64,000 nt of DNA from an uncultured Cohaesibacter sp. (GCF_963667045.1 NZ_OY762934.1:1295501-1359500); one strand, 5' to 3'; shown: positions 17,017-26,810, counted from the stretch's first letter. Numbers and translations are program-made. Notes: generated by a model not told the origin, from the sequence alone.

Positions 17017-17295
17017 TAATTATTGGCCCGGCTAAAGCGCCTATCTCTTCATCAAACAAGCAATGGCTACATGCAAGAATTTGCAGCTTCCCCCCTCAGG
17101 AAGCTGGCAAGTTTCTTCCCGAATGGACCAAAACCACATCCGGCAGGGTACCGTGACATGCGCATATTCTTCAGATAGCAGAAACCTGACCAGAACAGCC
17201 GACTTTTTCAACGATATTCTCAGTATCTTTTACTCGAGAGTGCTTTCACAAACCCGACTGATACATTTCACCAAACAGCCTCCGATTGCCACAAA
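17017..17295. other. Intergenic region, no gene seen
   Basis: The 279 bp between the IS fragment and the LysR stop show no ORF with coding character, no terminator with a T-run and no repeat that I can find. Confidence 0.4.
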
Positions 17296-18240
17296 TCATA
17301 TGCCAACAGATAATTTAATCAACTTGATGAAGTCCGAAATCATCGGCACATCATAGACAAATTCGCGGACAAACAGATACACCGGAACATCCCAGAGAGG
17401 CTCCTCCAGGGGGAGAGGCACCAGCCCTGACGCCGCTGCGGCATTGGCCAAAGGGGAGATAACCAGCGACACCGTATCAGACCCATGCACAAAGGCCGTA
17501 AGTGCGGCAACAGAGTTGGTGCGCATGATGATATTGGGAGCAGGAAGGCCCCTCACGGACATATAGTGGTTCGAGAGATGAATGAAGCTCTCGTCCTCAT
17601 AGAAACCGGCCCATTCAACCGACACCAGATCAGCCGCGCTGACCCGGGGCTTTTGGGCTATCGGGTTCCGGCAGTCGGCCACCGCAACCATCGGCAGGTT
17701 GGTCAGATGTTGGCGGGTCACATCCGCAAGATCTGTCTGCACGGCCGGACTGGCGGAAAAAAACAGGTCGATTTCACCCTTGCTGTAAAGAGCAGCAAGC
17801 TGATCTCCGACACCTGCGACAAGATCTACCGACAGACCCGGATATTTCGCACGCAGTTTTGTAAGAATCGCTGGCAATACGGTGGTGGTCCAGGCTACCC
17901 CGGCCCCGACGCGCAACCGTTTTGTCACACCGGCTCGAGCCTCTGCGAAGGATTCAATCGCCAATCGCGCCGTCTGCCGGATCGAGCAGGCATAGCGATA
18001 GAGCAGGTCACCGGCAAGGGTCGGCGCCATGCCATGCACCGAGCGCGTGAACAGCACTTCGCCAAAGCTTTCCTCAAGCTGCTTGAGAGCAACCGTCAGG
18101 GCGGGCTGCGAAATACGCAGGTCTTCGGCGGCCTTGTGAATGCTGGCCTGTTCATAGATGGCCAGAAACTTCCGCAGCTTGCTGTTGAGCAAGGCATCCG
18201 TGGCATTTGATGATAATTTTTTTGTATCGAGGTGCGCCAT
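17296..18240 (-). CDS. LysR-family regulator of the sulfatase operon
   Basis: A 314-residue LysR protein with an N-terminal winged helix (LRKFLAIYEQASIHKAAEDL, then SQPALTVALKQLEESFG) and a C-terminal effector domain (from about residue 105, RLRVGAGVAWTTTVLPAIL). It is divergent from the sulfatase gene with only 58 bp between starts, so it very probably controls that operon and itself. The effector is presumably the imported acid or sulfated substrate (inference). Confidence 0.88.
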   Translation of the reverse strand: MAHLDTKKLSSNATDALLNSKLRKFLAIYEQASIHKAAEDLRISQPALTVALKQLEESFGEVLFTRSVHGMAPTLAGDLLYRYACSIRQTARLAIESFAEARAGVTKRLRVGAGVAWTTTVLPAILTKLRAKYPGLSVDLVAGVGDQLAALYSKGEIDLFFSASPAVQTDLADVTRQHLTNLPMVAVADCRNPIAQKPRVSAADLVSVEWAGFYEDESFIHLSNHYMSVRGLPAPNIIMRTNSVAALTAFVHGSDTVSLVISPLANAAAASGLVPLPLEEPLWDVPVYLFVREFVYDVPMISDFIKLIKLSVGI

Positions 18241-18298
18241 TATTCTATTTTACATTATCGCCAAATCTGAGCAATCCTTCTTTTCAAGGGAGGACCAC

Positions 18299-19828
18299 AT
18301 GCGTACGGTTTTTGTGCTTTTTGACAGCCTTAACAGGTTGGCCATTGGTGCTTATGGAAGCACGGCGGTGGCAACACCCAATTTCGACCGGTTTGCCCAG
18401 CGCGCGCTGACATTCGACAATCATTATGTCGGTTCACTGCCCTGCATGCCAGCCCGACGCGACCTGCACACGGGGCGCCTCAATTTCACCCACCGTAGTT
18501 GGGGGCCGCTTGAGCCCTATGACAATTCCTTTGCCCAGATCCTCAAGCAAAGTGGCACCTACACCCACATGATCAGCGACCATCTCCACTATTTCGAGGA
18601 TGGAGGCTCAGGCTTCCACACCCGCTTCAATAGCTGGGATTTCATTCGCGGCCAGGAGTATGACAGCTGGATTGCGATGGTGGAGCCGCCGATCGACCGC
18701 TTCCGCACGATGTATTCGGAAAAGCACTATCCCATGACGCGGGAAAGCAAGCGTTTCCAGCATTTGATCAATCGCGAGGAAATGGTCGAAGAACATCAAT
18801 TCCCCGCAGCGAAATGCTTCGCATCAGCCTTTGACTTCCTTGATAGAAACAATGCCGCGGACAATTGGATGCTGTTGCTTGAATGCTTCGATCCGCATGA
18901 GCCATTCCATGCGCCAGAGCGGTTCAAGGAAGCATACACCACCGGCTACAACGGCAAGATCCTTGACTGGCCACATTATGAGAAAGTCGTCGAATCCGAT
19001 CGGGAGATGGCTGAGATCCGGGCCAATTACGCCTCCCTTGTCGCTATGTGCGATGAGCATTTCGGCCGGTTGCTCGATTATTTCGACGCCCATGACATGT
19101 GGAAGGACACGGCACTGGTGCTGACCACTGACCACGGCTTCATGCTGTCCGAGCATGATTGGTGGGGCAAATGCAGGATGCCCTATTACGAAGAGGTCAG
19201 CCACATTCCCCTGATGATCCATGACCCCAGACATCCAGAGGCGGCAGGGATGCGCACCTCGGCACTGACCCAGACAACCGATCTGATGCCAACCCTTCTT
19301 GGCCTGTTCGAGGTGGAGCCCCCGCAAGAGGTGCTGTCGAACGATCTCGAGCAGGTACTGGCGGATCCGTCGATCAGGGGGCGCGACAGCGCTGTATTCG
19401 GCGTGTTCGGCGGGCCGATCGGGGTAACCGATGGCGACTACGTGCTCTATCACTATCCGCCAGATATCACGGCTGAAGGGCTGCGGGAATACACGCTGAT
19501 GCCAACGCACATGACGGATTATTTCCGGCCCGACGAGCTGCGCACCGCCTCCCTGTCTCCGGCTTTTGATTTTACCAAGGGCATGCCGCTGCTCTCCGTG
19601 GCGGCGCTTGGAGACGCAAGCCGGCCACCACTCAACGACAAGATCGGGTTTGATGATTTGGGAACGCGACTTTTCAACCTGCGGAATGATCCAGAGCAAA
19701 AGTCCCCGATCGACAATGATGCAATATCCGCCCGGCTCCTGTCGGCGGCTATTGAAACCCTGAAAATGCACGACACACCAAAAGAAGTATTCAGTTGGTA
19801 CCAACTTGATCACCAGAAGTCTCACTGA
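18299..19828 (+). CDS. Sulfatase (formylglycine-dependent, Cys type)
   Basis: The 509-residue enzyme has the sulfatase signature CMPARRDLHTGR (C49), matching C-x-P-x-R, in which the cysteine is oxidised to formylglycine. Metal residues appear in VFVLFDSLNR near the N-terminus and LTTDHGFMLSEHDWWGK near residue 275. No signal peptide is visible, so it is likely cytosolic and acts after import. GGGAGG before the ATG fixes the start. It heads an operon with a TctCBA importer and an anaerobic sulfatase-maturing enzyme, so import, desulfation and activation are encoded together. The substrate is unknown. Confidence 0.92.
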   Translation: MRTVFVLFDSLNRLAIGAYGSTAVATPNFDRFAQRALTFDNHYVGSLPCMPARRDLHTGRLNFTHRSWGPLEPYDNSFAQILKQSGTYTHMISDHLHYFEDGGSGFHTRFNSWDFIRGQEYDSWIAMVEPPIDRFRTMYSEKHYPMTRESKRFQHLINREEMVEEHQFPAAKCFASAFDFLDRNNAADNWMLLLECFDPHEPFHAPERFKEAYTTGYNGKILDWPHYEKVVESDREMAEIRANYASLVAMCDEHFGRLLDYFDAHDMWKDTALVLTTDHGFMLSEHDWWGKCRMPYYEEVSHIPLMIHDPRHPEAAGMRTSALTQTTDLMPTLLGLFEVEPPQEVLSNDLEQVLADPSIRGRDSAVFGVFGGPIGVTDGDYVLYHYPPDITAEGLREYTLMPTHMTDYFRPDELRTASLSPAFDFTKGMPLLSVAALGDASRPPLNDKIGFDDLGTRLFNLRNDPEQKSPIDNDAISARLLSAAIETLKMHDTPKEVFSWYQLDHQKSH

Positions 19829-19849
19829 ACGTTACCGGGAGGAAACCTA

Positions 19850-20839
19850 ATGAAACGATCAGTCAAGTTCATGTTGGCAGCATTGGGAGCTGCCATGATC
19901 TCAGCGCCGGCGCTCGCCGAATTTCCAGAGCGCAACATCGAAAACATCTATCCTTGGGCACCTGGTGCGACCATGGCCGCAAGCCAGGTCATTGCCGATG
20001 CCATGGGGCAGCAACTGGGAGTCAATATTTCGGTTGTCTCGACGCCGGGCGCAGGGGGCGTCAAGGCATTTGAAACGGCCAACTCCCGCCCGGCCGATGG
20101 CTACACGCTCTATGACGGCTATGTTGCACCGCTGGTTATCCAGCCAATGCAAGGCAATGCGAGCTGGACCTACAAGGACTTCATTCCTCTTTGGTCGGCA
20201 ACGTCCAACAGTTTTGCCATCGCCGTACGGCCGGATGATGACCGGTTCAAGACAGTGACCGACCTGCTGGACTATGCCAAGGCCCATCCGGGTGACTTGC
20301 GCTATTCTCCGGGCGTTGCCGGTGGTCTGCCACACATGGTTGGCGCAAAGGTGATGCAGCAGGCTGGCGCGCTTGCCCAGCTCGTGCCCTATCCGGAAAT
20401 CGACTCGGCCATTCGCGACATGCGCGGCGGTATCCTCGATTTCATGATCACCAACCCCGGTGTCTACACCATCAACAAGCAGGATATGCGCATTCTTGCC
20501 GTTCTCTCCACCCTGCCTGATTCCTCAAAGACCTATGATGGCGCACCGCTGATCGGCGAGTTCGGCATCGACATGGGCATGAAGAATCTTTCCCCGATGG
20601 GTTGGGACTGGTGGCTCGTCAAGAAGGGGACGCCTGACGATGTTGTTGCTCGCCTGCGCGACGCCATGGGCAAGGCCATCAACAGCGAAGAGGTGCAGTC
20701 GAAACTGCTTGGCATGGGCTATGTTCCGACCAAGTTCGCCCCGGATCAATATGAAGCGATCGTCGGGCCGGTGGCTGAAGAAATCCAGGGTGCGATTGAC
20801 GCGCTGGCCTGGGAAAAACAAAAGCTTGAAGCGAAATAG
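19850..20839 (+). CDS. tctC: TctC/Bug-type solute-binding protein (sulfatase operon)
   Basis: A leader peptide (MKRSVKFMLAALGAAMISAP) precedes a Bug-fold receptor with the typical VVSTPGAGGVKAFE motif and PADGYTLYDG loop. It binds a carboxylate-bearing solute in the periplasm for TctAB. GGGAGGAAA lies upstream of the ATG. It is 21 bases after the sulfatase stop, in the same operon. Confidence 0.88.
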   Translation: MKRSVKFMLAALGAAMISAPALAEFPERNIENIYPWAPGATMAASQVIADAMGQQLGVNISVVSTPGAGGVKAFETANSRPADGYTLYDGYVAPLVIQPMQGNASWTYKDFIPLWSATSNSFAIAVRPDDDRFKTVTDLLDYAKAHPGDLRYSPGVAGGLPHMVGAKVMQQAGALAQLVPYPEIDSAIRDMRGGILDFMITNPGVYTINKQDMRILAVLSTLPDSSKTYDGAPLIGEFGIDMGMKNLSPMGWDWWLVKKGTPDDVVARLRDAMGKAINSEEVQSKLLGMGYVPTKFAPDQYEAIVGPVAEEIQGAIDALAWEKQKLEAK

Positions 20840-20912
20840 TCCCGCTCTGGTCTGAAAACGGAATGGGTGATCTCGCCAGTTGCGCGTGATCACCCGTCAC
20901 AGGAAACATATC

Positions 20913-21404
20913 ATGTCGAAGCTGAAGAACTACGCCTACGACTGGATAGCCTGCATCTTCTTTCTGATCATCCCGCTGATCATGTTCTATCAGATCGAAA
21001 CATCCCTCGTAGAACAGGGGGTGGCGAGTGGTGGTCCGATGCAGAATGCAGCAACCTTTCCACGCATCATCGCCTGGCTGATGCTCGGGCTCTCGGGTCT
21101 CAATCTGTTCCGCATTCTGTTTGAGAAGGTTTCACACTATTCCCCTTTCAAGGTCACTGACATGACCGGCCGAGCCATCTTCGCCACCGTGCTGTTCGTG
21201 GTCTATCTGGTCGTGCTGCCGACGTTTGGCTATTACATCATGACGCTTCTGTTGCTGGCATCCCTGTTTCGGCTTCTGGGTCTCTCATGGATCCAGGTGG
21301 CGGCCGGTGCCGTGCTTTCCACTCTGGCGGTCGCCTTCGTCTTTGAAGGGCTGCTGAATGTGGTGCTGCCGGTCGGCATCTTTGAAATTGCCCTGTTTTC
21401 CTGA
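20913..21404 (+). CDS. tctB: TctB-type small permease
   Basis: This 163-residue protein has four membrane helices (about residues 11-28, 46-63, 83-103 and 120-160) in the TctB pattern, with the conserved GPMQNAATFPRIIAWLM segment between helices one and two. AGGAAA precedes the ATG. It pairs with TctA encoded 14 bases downstream. Confidence 0.85.
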   Translation: MSKLKNYAYDWIACIFFLIIPLIMFYQIETSLVEQGVASGGPMQNAATFPRIIAWLMLGLSGLNLFRILFEKVSHYSPFKVTDMTGRAIFATVLFVVYLVVLPTFGYYIMTLLLLASLFRLLGLSWIQVAAGAVLSTLAVAFVFEGLLNVVLPVGIFEIALFS

Positions 21405-21418
21405 GAGGAGTGCCCCCA

Positions 21419-22981
21419 ATGCTTGACCTTCTCGTTCACGGCGCGCCGCTATTCTTCACACTGGAATCCATGGCGCTGACAATTCTGGGCATTGTCGCAG
21501 GTCTGATGATCGGTGTGTTGCCTGGTCTGGGCCCCCTCATGGGGATTGTCCTGATGTTGCCGGTTGCCTTCCATCTGCCTCCGATTTCGGCCATGGGCAT
21601 GCTGATTGCCATCTATGTGGGCGGCTCCGCAGGCGGCTCGATCTCCGCCATTCTGCTACGCATTCCCGGAACCCCGCTTGCTGCTGCCACCCTGTTCGAT
21701 GGCTATCCTATGGCCCAGAAGGGGCGCAGTCAGGACGCGATCGGCATGTCCATTTCCGCCTCATCGCTGGGCGGTCTGATCGGCGGAATGGTGCTGCTGT
21801 TCTTCTCGCCGCTGCTTGCAAAATTCGCGCTTCGCTTTGCACCCCCGGAGTATGCCGCAATGGCGTTGCTTGGCCTGATGACCATTGCCATCGTGTCGGA
21901 AGGGTCTGCCATCAAGGGCATGATCGCCGGGGCCTTCGGTCTGGCCCTCGCCAGCATCGGCACCGATGAGTTCACGCAGGCCTACCGTTTCACCTTCGGC
22001 AATTTCAACCTCACCAGCGGACCTCATCTGGTTGCCGTCGTCGTCGGTCTCTTCGCCCTGTCCGAACTGTTCTTCCAGATTGAGCGCGGCGGCTTTCTCG
22101 ATCATCCCCAAATTCAACGGCTGCGGGTGTCCTTCCGTGGTGTCCGGCTGACGCTCAATCACAAACTGAACCTGATCCGCTCCGCGCTCATCGGCACATT
22201 CCTGGGAGCCATTCCCGGCGCCGGTGGCGATGTCAGCGCCTTCATCTCCTACGCCGTTGCGAAGCGTGTTGCCGGACCCGATGCCGGGTTTGGCGAGGGT
22301 GCCGAGGGCGGCGTGGTTGCCACGGAAGCCGCCAACAACGGCTGTTGTGGAGGGGCGCTCATTCCAACGCTGTCTCTGGGTATTCCCGGTGACGCCTCGA
22401 CTGCTGTACTGCTTGGGGCTCTGTATCTCCTCGGCTTTTTTCCGGGACCGGAGCTGTTTCGCTACCATCCCGACATCGCTGGCGGCATTTTCATCGCCTA
22501 CCTGATGGGCAATATCGCCCTGTTGGTTCTCGGCATCGTGCTGGTGCCCTTCTTCGGCTCTGTACTCAAGCTGCAGAAGGCATGGCTGTTGCCTGGCGTA
22601 TTGCTGCTCTCGACCATCGGCACCTACGCCCTGCAGAACTCGATCTTCGATCTGTGGGTTATGTTTACGTTTGGCGTGATCGGCTATGGTCTGCGCAAGG
22701 CCCACTATCCGTTGGCCCCAATCCTGATCGGCATGATCCTCGGTCCCATTCTGGAAAACAACTTCCGCCGGGCCCTGCTGATCTCCAGAGATGGTCCCAT
22801 GATCTTTCTGGAGCGTCCGATCGCCGCGACCATTCTGACAGTGGTTGCCGTAATGATGGTCTATGTCGTGTTTGACACCGTGCGATCCGGATTGAAGAAG
22901 CGGGAAGCGGAGAAGCACAAGACCCATCTGGATGAAACCATCGAAACCTACAAGACAACGCAATCGACCCAAGACCAATGA
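21419..22981 (+). CDS. tctA: TctA-type large permease
   Basis: A 520-residue protein with about twelve membrane segments and TctA signatures GVLPGLGPLMGIVLMLP, GSISAILLRIPGTP and TEAANNGCCGGALIPTLSLG. The last replaces the usual AANNA with a cysteine pair. The ATG at 21419 has GAGAGGAG eight bases upstream. It translocates the solute captured by the adjacent TctC. The C-terminus is a charged cytoplasmic tail. Confidence 0.92.
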   Translation: MLDLLVHGAPLFFTLESMALTILGIVAGLMIGVLPGLGPLMGIVLMLPVAFHLPPISAMGMLIAIYVGGSAGGSISAILLRIPGTPLAAATLFDGYPMAQKGRSQDAIGMSISASSLGGLIGGMVLLFFSPLLAKFALRFAPPEYAAMALLGLMTIAIVSEGSAIKGMIAGAFGLALASIGTDEFTQAYRFTFGNFNLTSGPHLVAVVVGLFALSELFFQIERGGFLDHPQIQRLRVSFRGVRLTLNHKLNLIRSALIGTFLGAIPGAGGDVSAFISYAVAKRVAGPDAGFGEGAEGGVVATEAANNGCCGGALIPTLSLGIPGDASTAVLLGALYLLGFFPGPELFRYHPDIAGGIFIAYLMGNIALLVLGIVLVPFFGSVLKLQKAWLLPGVLLLSTIGTYALQNSIFDLWVMFTFGVIGYGLRKAHYPLAPILIGMILGPILENNFRRALLISRDGPMIFLERPIAATILTVVAVMMVYVVFDTVRSGLKKREAEKHKTHLDETIETYKTTQSTQDQ

Positions 22982-23084
22982 TCCTGCTACCGGACCATTG
23001 AGACGGAAGTCTCTTTCCCCACACTGGGGAAAGGTCCGGAGCATTTGAGCCCCTCCCTCCGGGGAAAAAACCGAGGACACGCGG

Positions 23085-23204
23085 ATGAATCTGAAAAGCT
23101 TTTTCGACTGGCTGTTCCAGCGCAACAAAGACCATTATCACCCCGAGAAGCATTATCTTCGTGGTCCGGGCCCAGCATGCGAAAAGCTCAATCGCGATAA
23201 ATAG
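23085..23204 (+). CDS. Small ORF of 39 residues between tctA and the maturase
   Basis: The ORF starts MNLKSFFDWLFQRNKDHYHP and ends in a Cys-containing basic tail (GPACEKLNRDK). GAGG lies about ten bases upstream. It is co-oriented, 103 bases after tctA and 77 before the maturase. No family is recognised. Conservation has not been tested, so it may be a real small protein or a chance ORF. Confidence 0.4.
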   Translation: MNLKSFFDWLFQRNKDHYHPEKHYLRGPGPACEKLNRDK

Positions 23205-23281
23205 ACATCGCTTGGCAAAATCCCGTTACTCCGCTACGAGGATTTCGGTCATGCTATCAGGCACAACAGGAATCGTCCTTC

Positions 23282-24643
23282 ATGAACCTTCACACAGCGC
23301 GCCCTTTCCAGGTCATGGCCAAACCCATCGGACCAAGGTGTAATCTCAATTGCACCTATTGCTACTATCTGGAAAAGGAACATCTCTATGAAGGCACCAA
23401 GCGGTTCCAAATGTCAGAGGATGTGCTCGAAACCTACATCCGCGACTATATCGCGGCTCAGGCCCACGCACCCTCTCCCGAGATCTGGTTCAACTGGCAG
23501 GGAGGCGAGCCGACCATGCTCGGCCTCGACTATTTCCATCACATTGTCGCGCTGCAAACCCGCTTCGCTCCCGCTGGCAAGACCATACGCAACGCGATCC
23601 AGACCAACGGCACATTGATCGATGAGGACTGGGCGCGATTTCTCAAACAGGAGCGGTTCCTTGTCGGTCTCAGCCTCGATGGTCCCGCAGCGATCCACGA
23701 CCAGTATCGAACAGACCGGGCGGGCCGTCCAAGCTTTGCTGCCGTCATGGCCGGGCTCGAACAGCTCAGAAAACACGATGTTGACTTCAACATCCTGACA
23801 GTCGTTCACAGGGACAATGCCGCCCGCCCGCTTGAGGTCTATCGCTTCCTCAAGGAAATCGGGGCGGAATTCATTCAATTCATTCCAATTGTGGAGCGGT
23901 CTGCCGACGGCAAGAACCTTGCTGCAGCTCCCCAGATAGACGAGGATGGCATCCGCTATCAGGTTACGCCCTGGAGTGTGCTGCCCCGGACCTATGGCTC
24001 CTTTTTGACCACTATCTTCAACGAATGGGTGGCCAACGATGTGGGCAGGATATTCGTCCAGTTCTTTGATCTGCAACTGGGATTGTTCATGGGGGCACCA
24101 GCCAGCCTGTGCTGGTTTGCGGAGACTTGCGGACAGGGCCTGGCCGTTGAGCACAACGGCGACCTTTATGCCTGCGATCATTATGTCTATCCAGAATACA
24201 GGCTCGGCAACATCACCCACACGCCCATCGGTGAATTGGCCAATTCGGATCGGCAGGTTCGGTTTGGTGAGGAAAAACGCTCAAGCCTGCCCGAACAATG
24301 CCGCCGCTGCGATGTTCGCTTTGCTTGCCATGGTGGCTGCCCCAAGCATCGGTTCCTGACCGCCAAAGATGGCGAGGCGGGCCTCAACTATTTTTGCCGC
24401 TCGATCAAGCATTTCCTCAAGCATGCGGGTCCGACCCTGCAGACGATGAGCGCTCTGGTAAAAGCCGGTCACCCGGCAAGCGACATCATGACACTGAACG
24501 CAGGGCATGGCATCAAAGCACCGACAGGTTCGACCCGGGCACAAAAGGTGGGCAGAAACGATCCCTGCCCCTGCGGAAGCGGTCTGAAGTACAAGGCATG
24601 CTGTGGAAAGTCGCTGCATAGCAAAGACTTGTCCGGCTTCTGA
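23282..24643 (+). CDS. Anaerobic sulfatase-maturing radical SAM enzyme with SEC-C tail
   Basis: The 453-residue protein has the radical SAM cluster motif RCNLNCTYCYY near residue 20 and a SPASM-type cysteine-rich C-terminal half (CWFAETCGQGLAV, CRRCDVRFACHGGCPKH) for two auxiliary clusters. This is the anSME/AtsB architecture, which turns a Cys or Ser of sulfatases into formylglycine without oxygen. It ends with a SEC-C motif (NDPCPCGSGLKYKACCG), a zinc-binding tail. It closes the sulfatase operon and its natural partner is the CMPAR sulfatase five genes upstream. Confidence 0.92.
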   Translation: MNLHTARPFQVMAKPIGPRCNLNCTYCYYLEKEHLYEGTKRFQMSEDVLETYIRDYIAAQAHAPSPEIWFNWQGGEPTMLGLDYFHHIVALQTRFAPAGKTIRNAIQTNGTLIDEDWARFLKQERFLVGLSLDGPAAIHDQYRTDRAGRPSFAAVMAGLEQLRKHDVDFNILTVVHRDNAARPLEVYRFLKEIGAEFIQFIPIVERSADGKNLAAAPQIDEDGIRYQVTPWSVLPRTYGSFLTTIFNEWVANDVGRIFVQFFDLQLGLFMGAPASLCWFAETCGQGLAVEHNGDLYACDHYVYPEYRLGNITHTPIGELANSDRQVRFGEEKRSSLPEQCRRCDVRFACHGGCPKHRFLTAKDGEAGLNYFCRSIKHFLKHAGPTLQTMSALVKAGHPASDIMTLNAGHGIKAPTGSTRAQKVGRNDPCPCGSGLKYKACCGKSLHSKDLSGF

Positions 24644-24720
24644 TTGGGCGGGTCTGAGCTGGCCAGTTCATCAAACGTGTCTTGTATTGAAGCATCTACC
24701 GGACTCCAATAGCCAAGCCC

Positions 24721-24920
24721 TGGACTTGCTTCGCAAAAGTGGAGAGATTTTCTTGAGCTGGAAGGAAACCGGAATGACCAAGAGACCACAGTTTACGAAG
24801 GACTTTGAGCACGACGTCGTTCGGCTCGCCAAAACGAGCGGTCAGCCCCGCGATAAAGTGGCCGAAGGCCGCAGTATCGGCCTTTCGACACTGACCCGAT
24901 GACTCGCCCGCAACCGGGAC
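24721..24920 (+). mobile_element. IS3-type element remnant (copy B) with broken orfA
   Basis: The first 155 bp match 10418-10572. OrfA reads from an ATG at 24774 (MTKRPQFTKDFEHDVVRLAK) through GLSTLTR to a TGA at about 24899 where TGG is expected, then continues in frame as LARNRDTAKDD. The rest of the element is missing. It lies just downstream of the maturase gene. Confidence 0.7.
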
Positions 24921-25264
24921 ACAGCCAAGGATGATCCCATACGAGTGATGCCTTGCATGCCGAGCATGCAGACGCAGCTAGGCCAATAGCAGGAAAGGCC
25001 CTTATGCTCGACAGTCCGGTTTTTCGAGCGCAGAGCCCTTCAAGAAGCAGACAGTTCTCCAAATACGACTTCTTGGGGCAGATCTACCATTTGAGGACCA
25101 ACAGATGTAAGTGCAGGCGCCCCAGAAGCAAATGTTAGTCAGTCAAAAAGACCGACCAACATGAGTTCATTCAAAACCAGCCACTACTCAGCGATCCAAC
25201 CAAACCGGCAAAAATCGCCATTTATCAAGCAGAGCACCGGACAACAAACGCTTCAAAGAGGTTA
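24921..25264. other. Intergenic stretch after the IS3 remnant, nothing recognised
   Basis: These 344 bp separate convergent operons. I see no convincing ORF, terminator or RNA structure. A short palindrome GCATGCCGAGCATGC lies near 24957. The region is probably IS debris and spacer. Confidence 0.35.
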
Positions 25265-26779
25265 CTAGCCAACCAGATTCCGGCGTTTGCGAACAAAACC
25301 CGCAATCGACGACTTGGTAAGCCCGAAGACAACCACACCCAGAACCAGGACCGTGAAAGTCATGGTCAGCGGCTTCTGCACGAAGATCTCCCAGGACCCC
25401 TGCCCCAGCATGATCGACTGGCGCAGATAGTTTTCCGCCAGAGGTGCCAGCACCAGAGCCAGAATGAATGGCCCGGTCGGGTAGTTGGCCCGCTTCATCA
25501 GGTAGCCGATGATGCCGAAGATGGCGGTGATCCAGACGTCGAAGGTGCCGTAGTTGATGGAGAAGGCCCCCACCAAACAGAAGGCAACGACGATAGCGTT
25601 GAGGTGGTTCTGGATCAGTCTCAGGGCATTCACGAAGACCGGAATGAGCAGGATGTTGGATGCCAGCAGGAACAGGTTGGCGATTGTTAGACCGGCGATG
25701 GTGCCCCAGACGATATCTGCCGACTGGATCATCAGCATCGGGCCTGGGTTGAGGCCGAACATGATCAAGGCGCCAAGCATGATGGCGGTACCACCAGAAC
25801 CTGGAATGCCGAGGGTGAGCAGCGGAATGAGCGAACCGGGAACCGCCGCGTTGTTGGCCGCTTCTGGGCTTGCCAGACCTTCAGAGGCACCCTTGCCGAA
25901 ATTTTCGGGCTGACGGGAGAGCTTCTTCTCGGTGATATAGGCGATGAAAGTGGCAATGGTCGCCCCAGCGCCGGGCAGCACACCGATGGCCGTGCCGATT
26001 ACGGAGCCGCGCAGCGTCGGGAAACTGATATGCTTCAGTTCAGCCCAACCGGGGATGAATTCGCTGAACTTGAACTTGGGTTTGCCCATGTTGAGGCGAA
26101 TGCGCTCCTCGACATTGACCAGAACCTCGCCGATGCCGAACAGGCCGATGATGACGGCTACAAAGTCGACCCCTTCGATGAGTTCAGGCACAACCGCAAA
26201 GCGGACGTTACCGGAAACATAGTCGCTGCCGATCGTGCTCAGCAGAACCCCGGCCGCAGTGGCAATCAGAGCCTTCAACGGATCGGATCCGGCCAGCACG
26301 ATGATCATGCTCAGACCGAGCAGCATCAGCATGAAATATTCGGGAGGCCCGAGGAAGATGGCATATTCGGCGATGATCGGCGCAAAGAAGATGAGCATCA
26401 GCAGACCGAAGATGCCGCCGACAAAGGAAGCGATGGCCGAGATGCCAAGCGCCTGGCCGCCCAGCCCCTTCTGCATCATCGGATAGCCTTCCATGGCCGT
26501 CACGATGGCAGGCGCATCGCCCGGTGTATTGATGAGAATGGCAGTCAGGCGCCCGCCATACATGGTGCCCATGTAAACCCCGGTCAGCAACGACAGGCCC
26601 GAGACCGGGTTCATCCCGAAGGTGAGAGGCATCATCAGAGCGATACCGGCTGACGGCCCAAGACCGGGCAGAGCGCCGACGAGCGTACCGATCAGACCTG
26701 CAACAAAGATCAGCAGCAGGTTTTCCGGCGTAGCAACGTCAGTGAACGCCAGCATCAGATGAGATAACGAATCCAGCAT
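25265..26779 (-). CDS. tctA: TctA-type large permease, module A
   Basis: A 504-residue membrane protein with TctA signatures GALPGLGPSAGIALMMPLTF, GRLTAILINTPGDAPAIVT and SPEAANNAAVPGSLIPLLTL. It is the last gene of the five-gene operon that starts at 30000. Partner of the TctB encoded 31 bases upstream. Confidence 0.93.
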   Translation of the reverse strand: MLDSLSHLMLAFTDVATPENLLLIFVAGLIGTLVGALPGLGPSAGIALMMPLTFGMNPVSGLSLLTGVYMGTMYGGRLTAILINTPGDAPAIVTAMEGYPMMQKGLGGQALGISAIASFVGGIFGLLMLIFFAPIIAEYAIFLGPPEYFMLMLLGLSMIIVLAGSDPLKALIATAAGVLLSTIGSDYVSGNVRFAVVPELIEGVDFVAVIIGLFGIGEVLVNVEERIRLNMGKPKFKFSEFIPGWAELKHISFPTLRGSVIGTAIGVLPGAGATIATFIAYITEKKLSRQPENFGKGASEGLASPEAANNAAVPGSLIPLLTLGIPGSGGTAIMLGALIMFGLNPGPMLMIQSADIVWGTIAGLTIANLFLLASNILLIPVFVNALRLIQNHLNAIVVAFCLVGAFSINYGTFDVWITAIFGIIGYLMKRANYPTGPFILALVLAPLAENYLRQSIMLGQGSWEIFVQKPLTMTFTVLVLGVVVFGLTKSSIAGFVRKRRNLVG

Positions 26780-26810
26780 GCTTTTCGTCCCGTGGATAGT
26801 TTTCTGCGGC

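Noticed and set aside
21761-23128. Long minus-strand open frame opposite tctA
   Set aside because: The plus strand encodes TctA with intact signatures. The minus frame is low-complexity and has no ribosome site.
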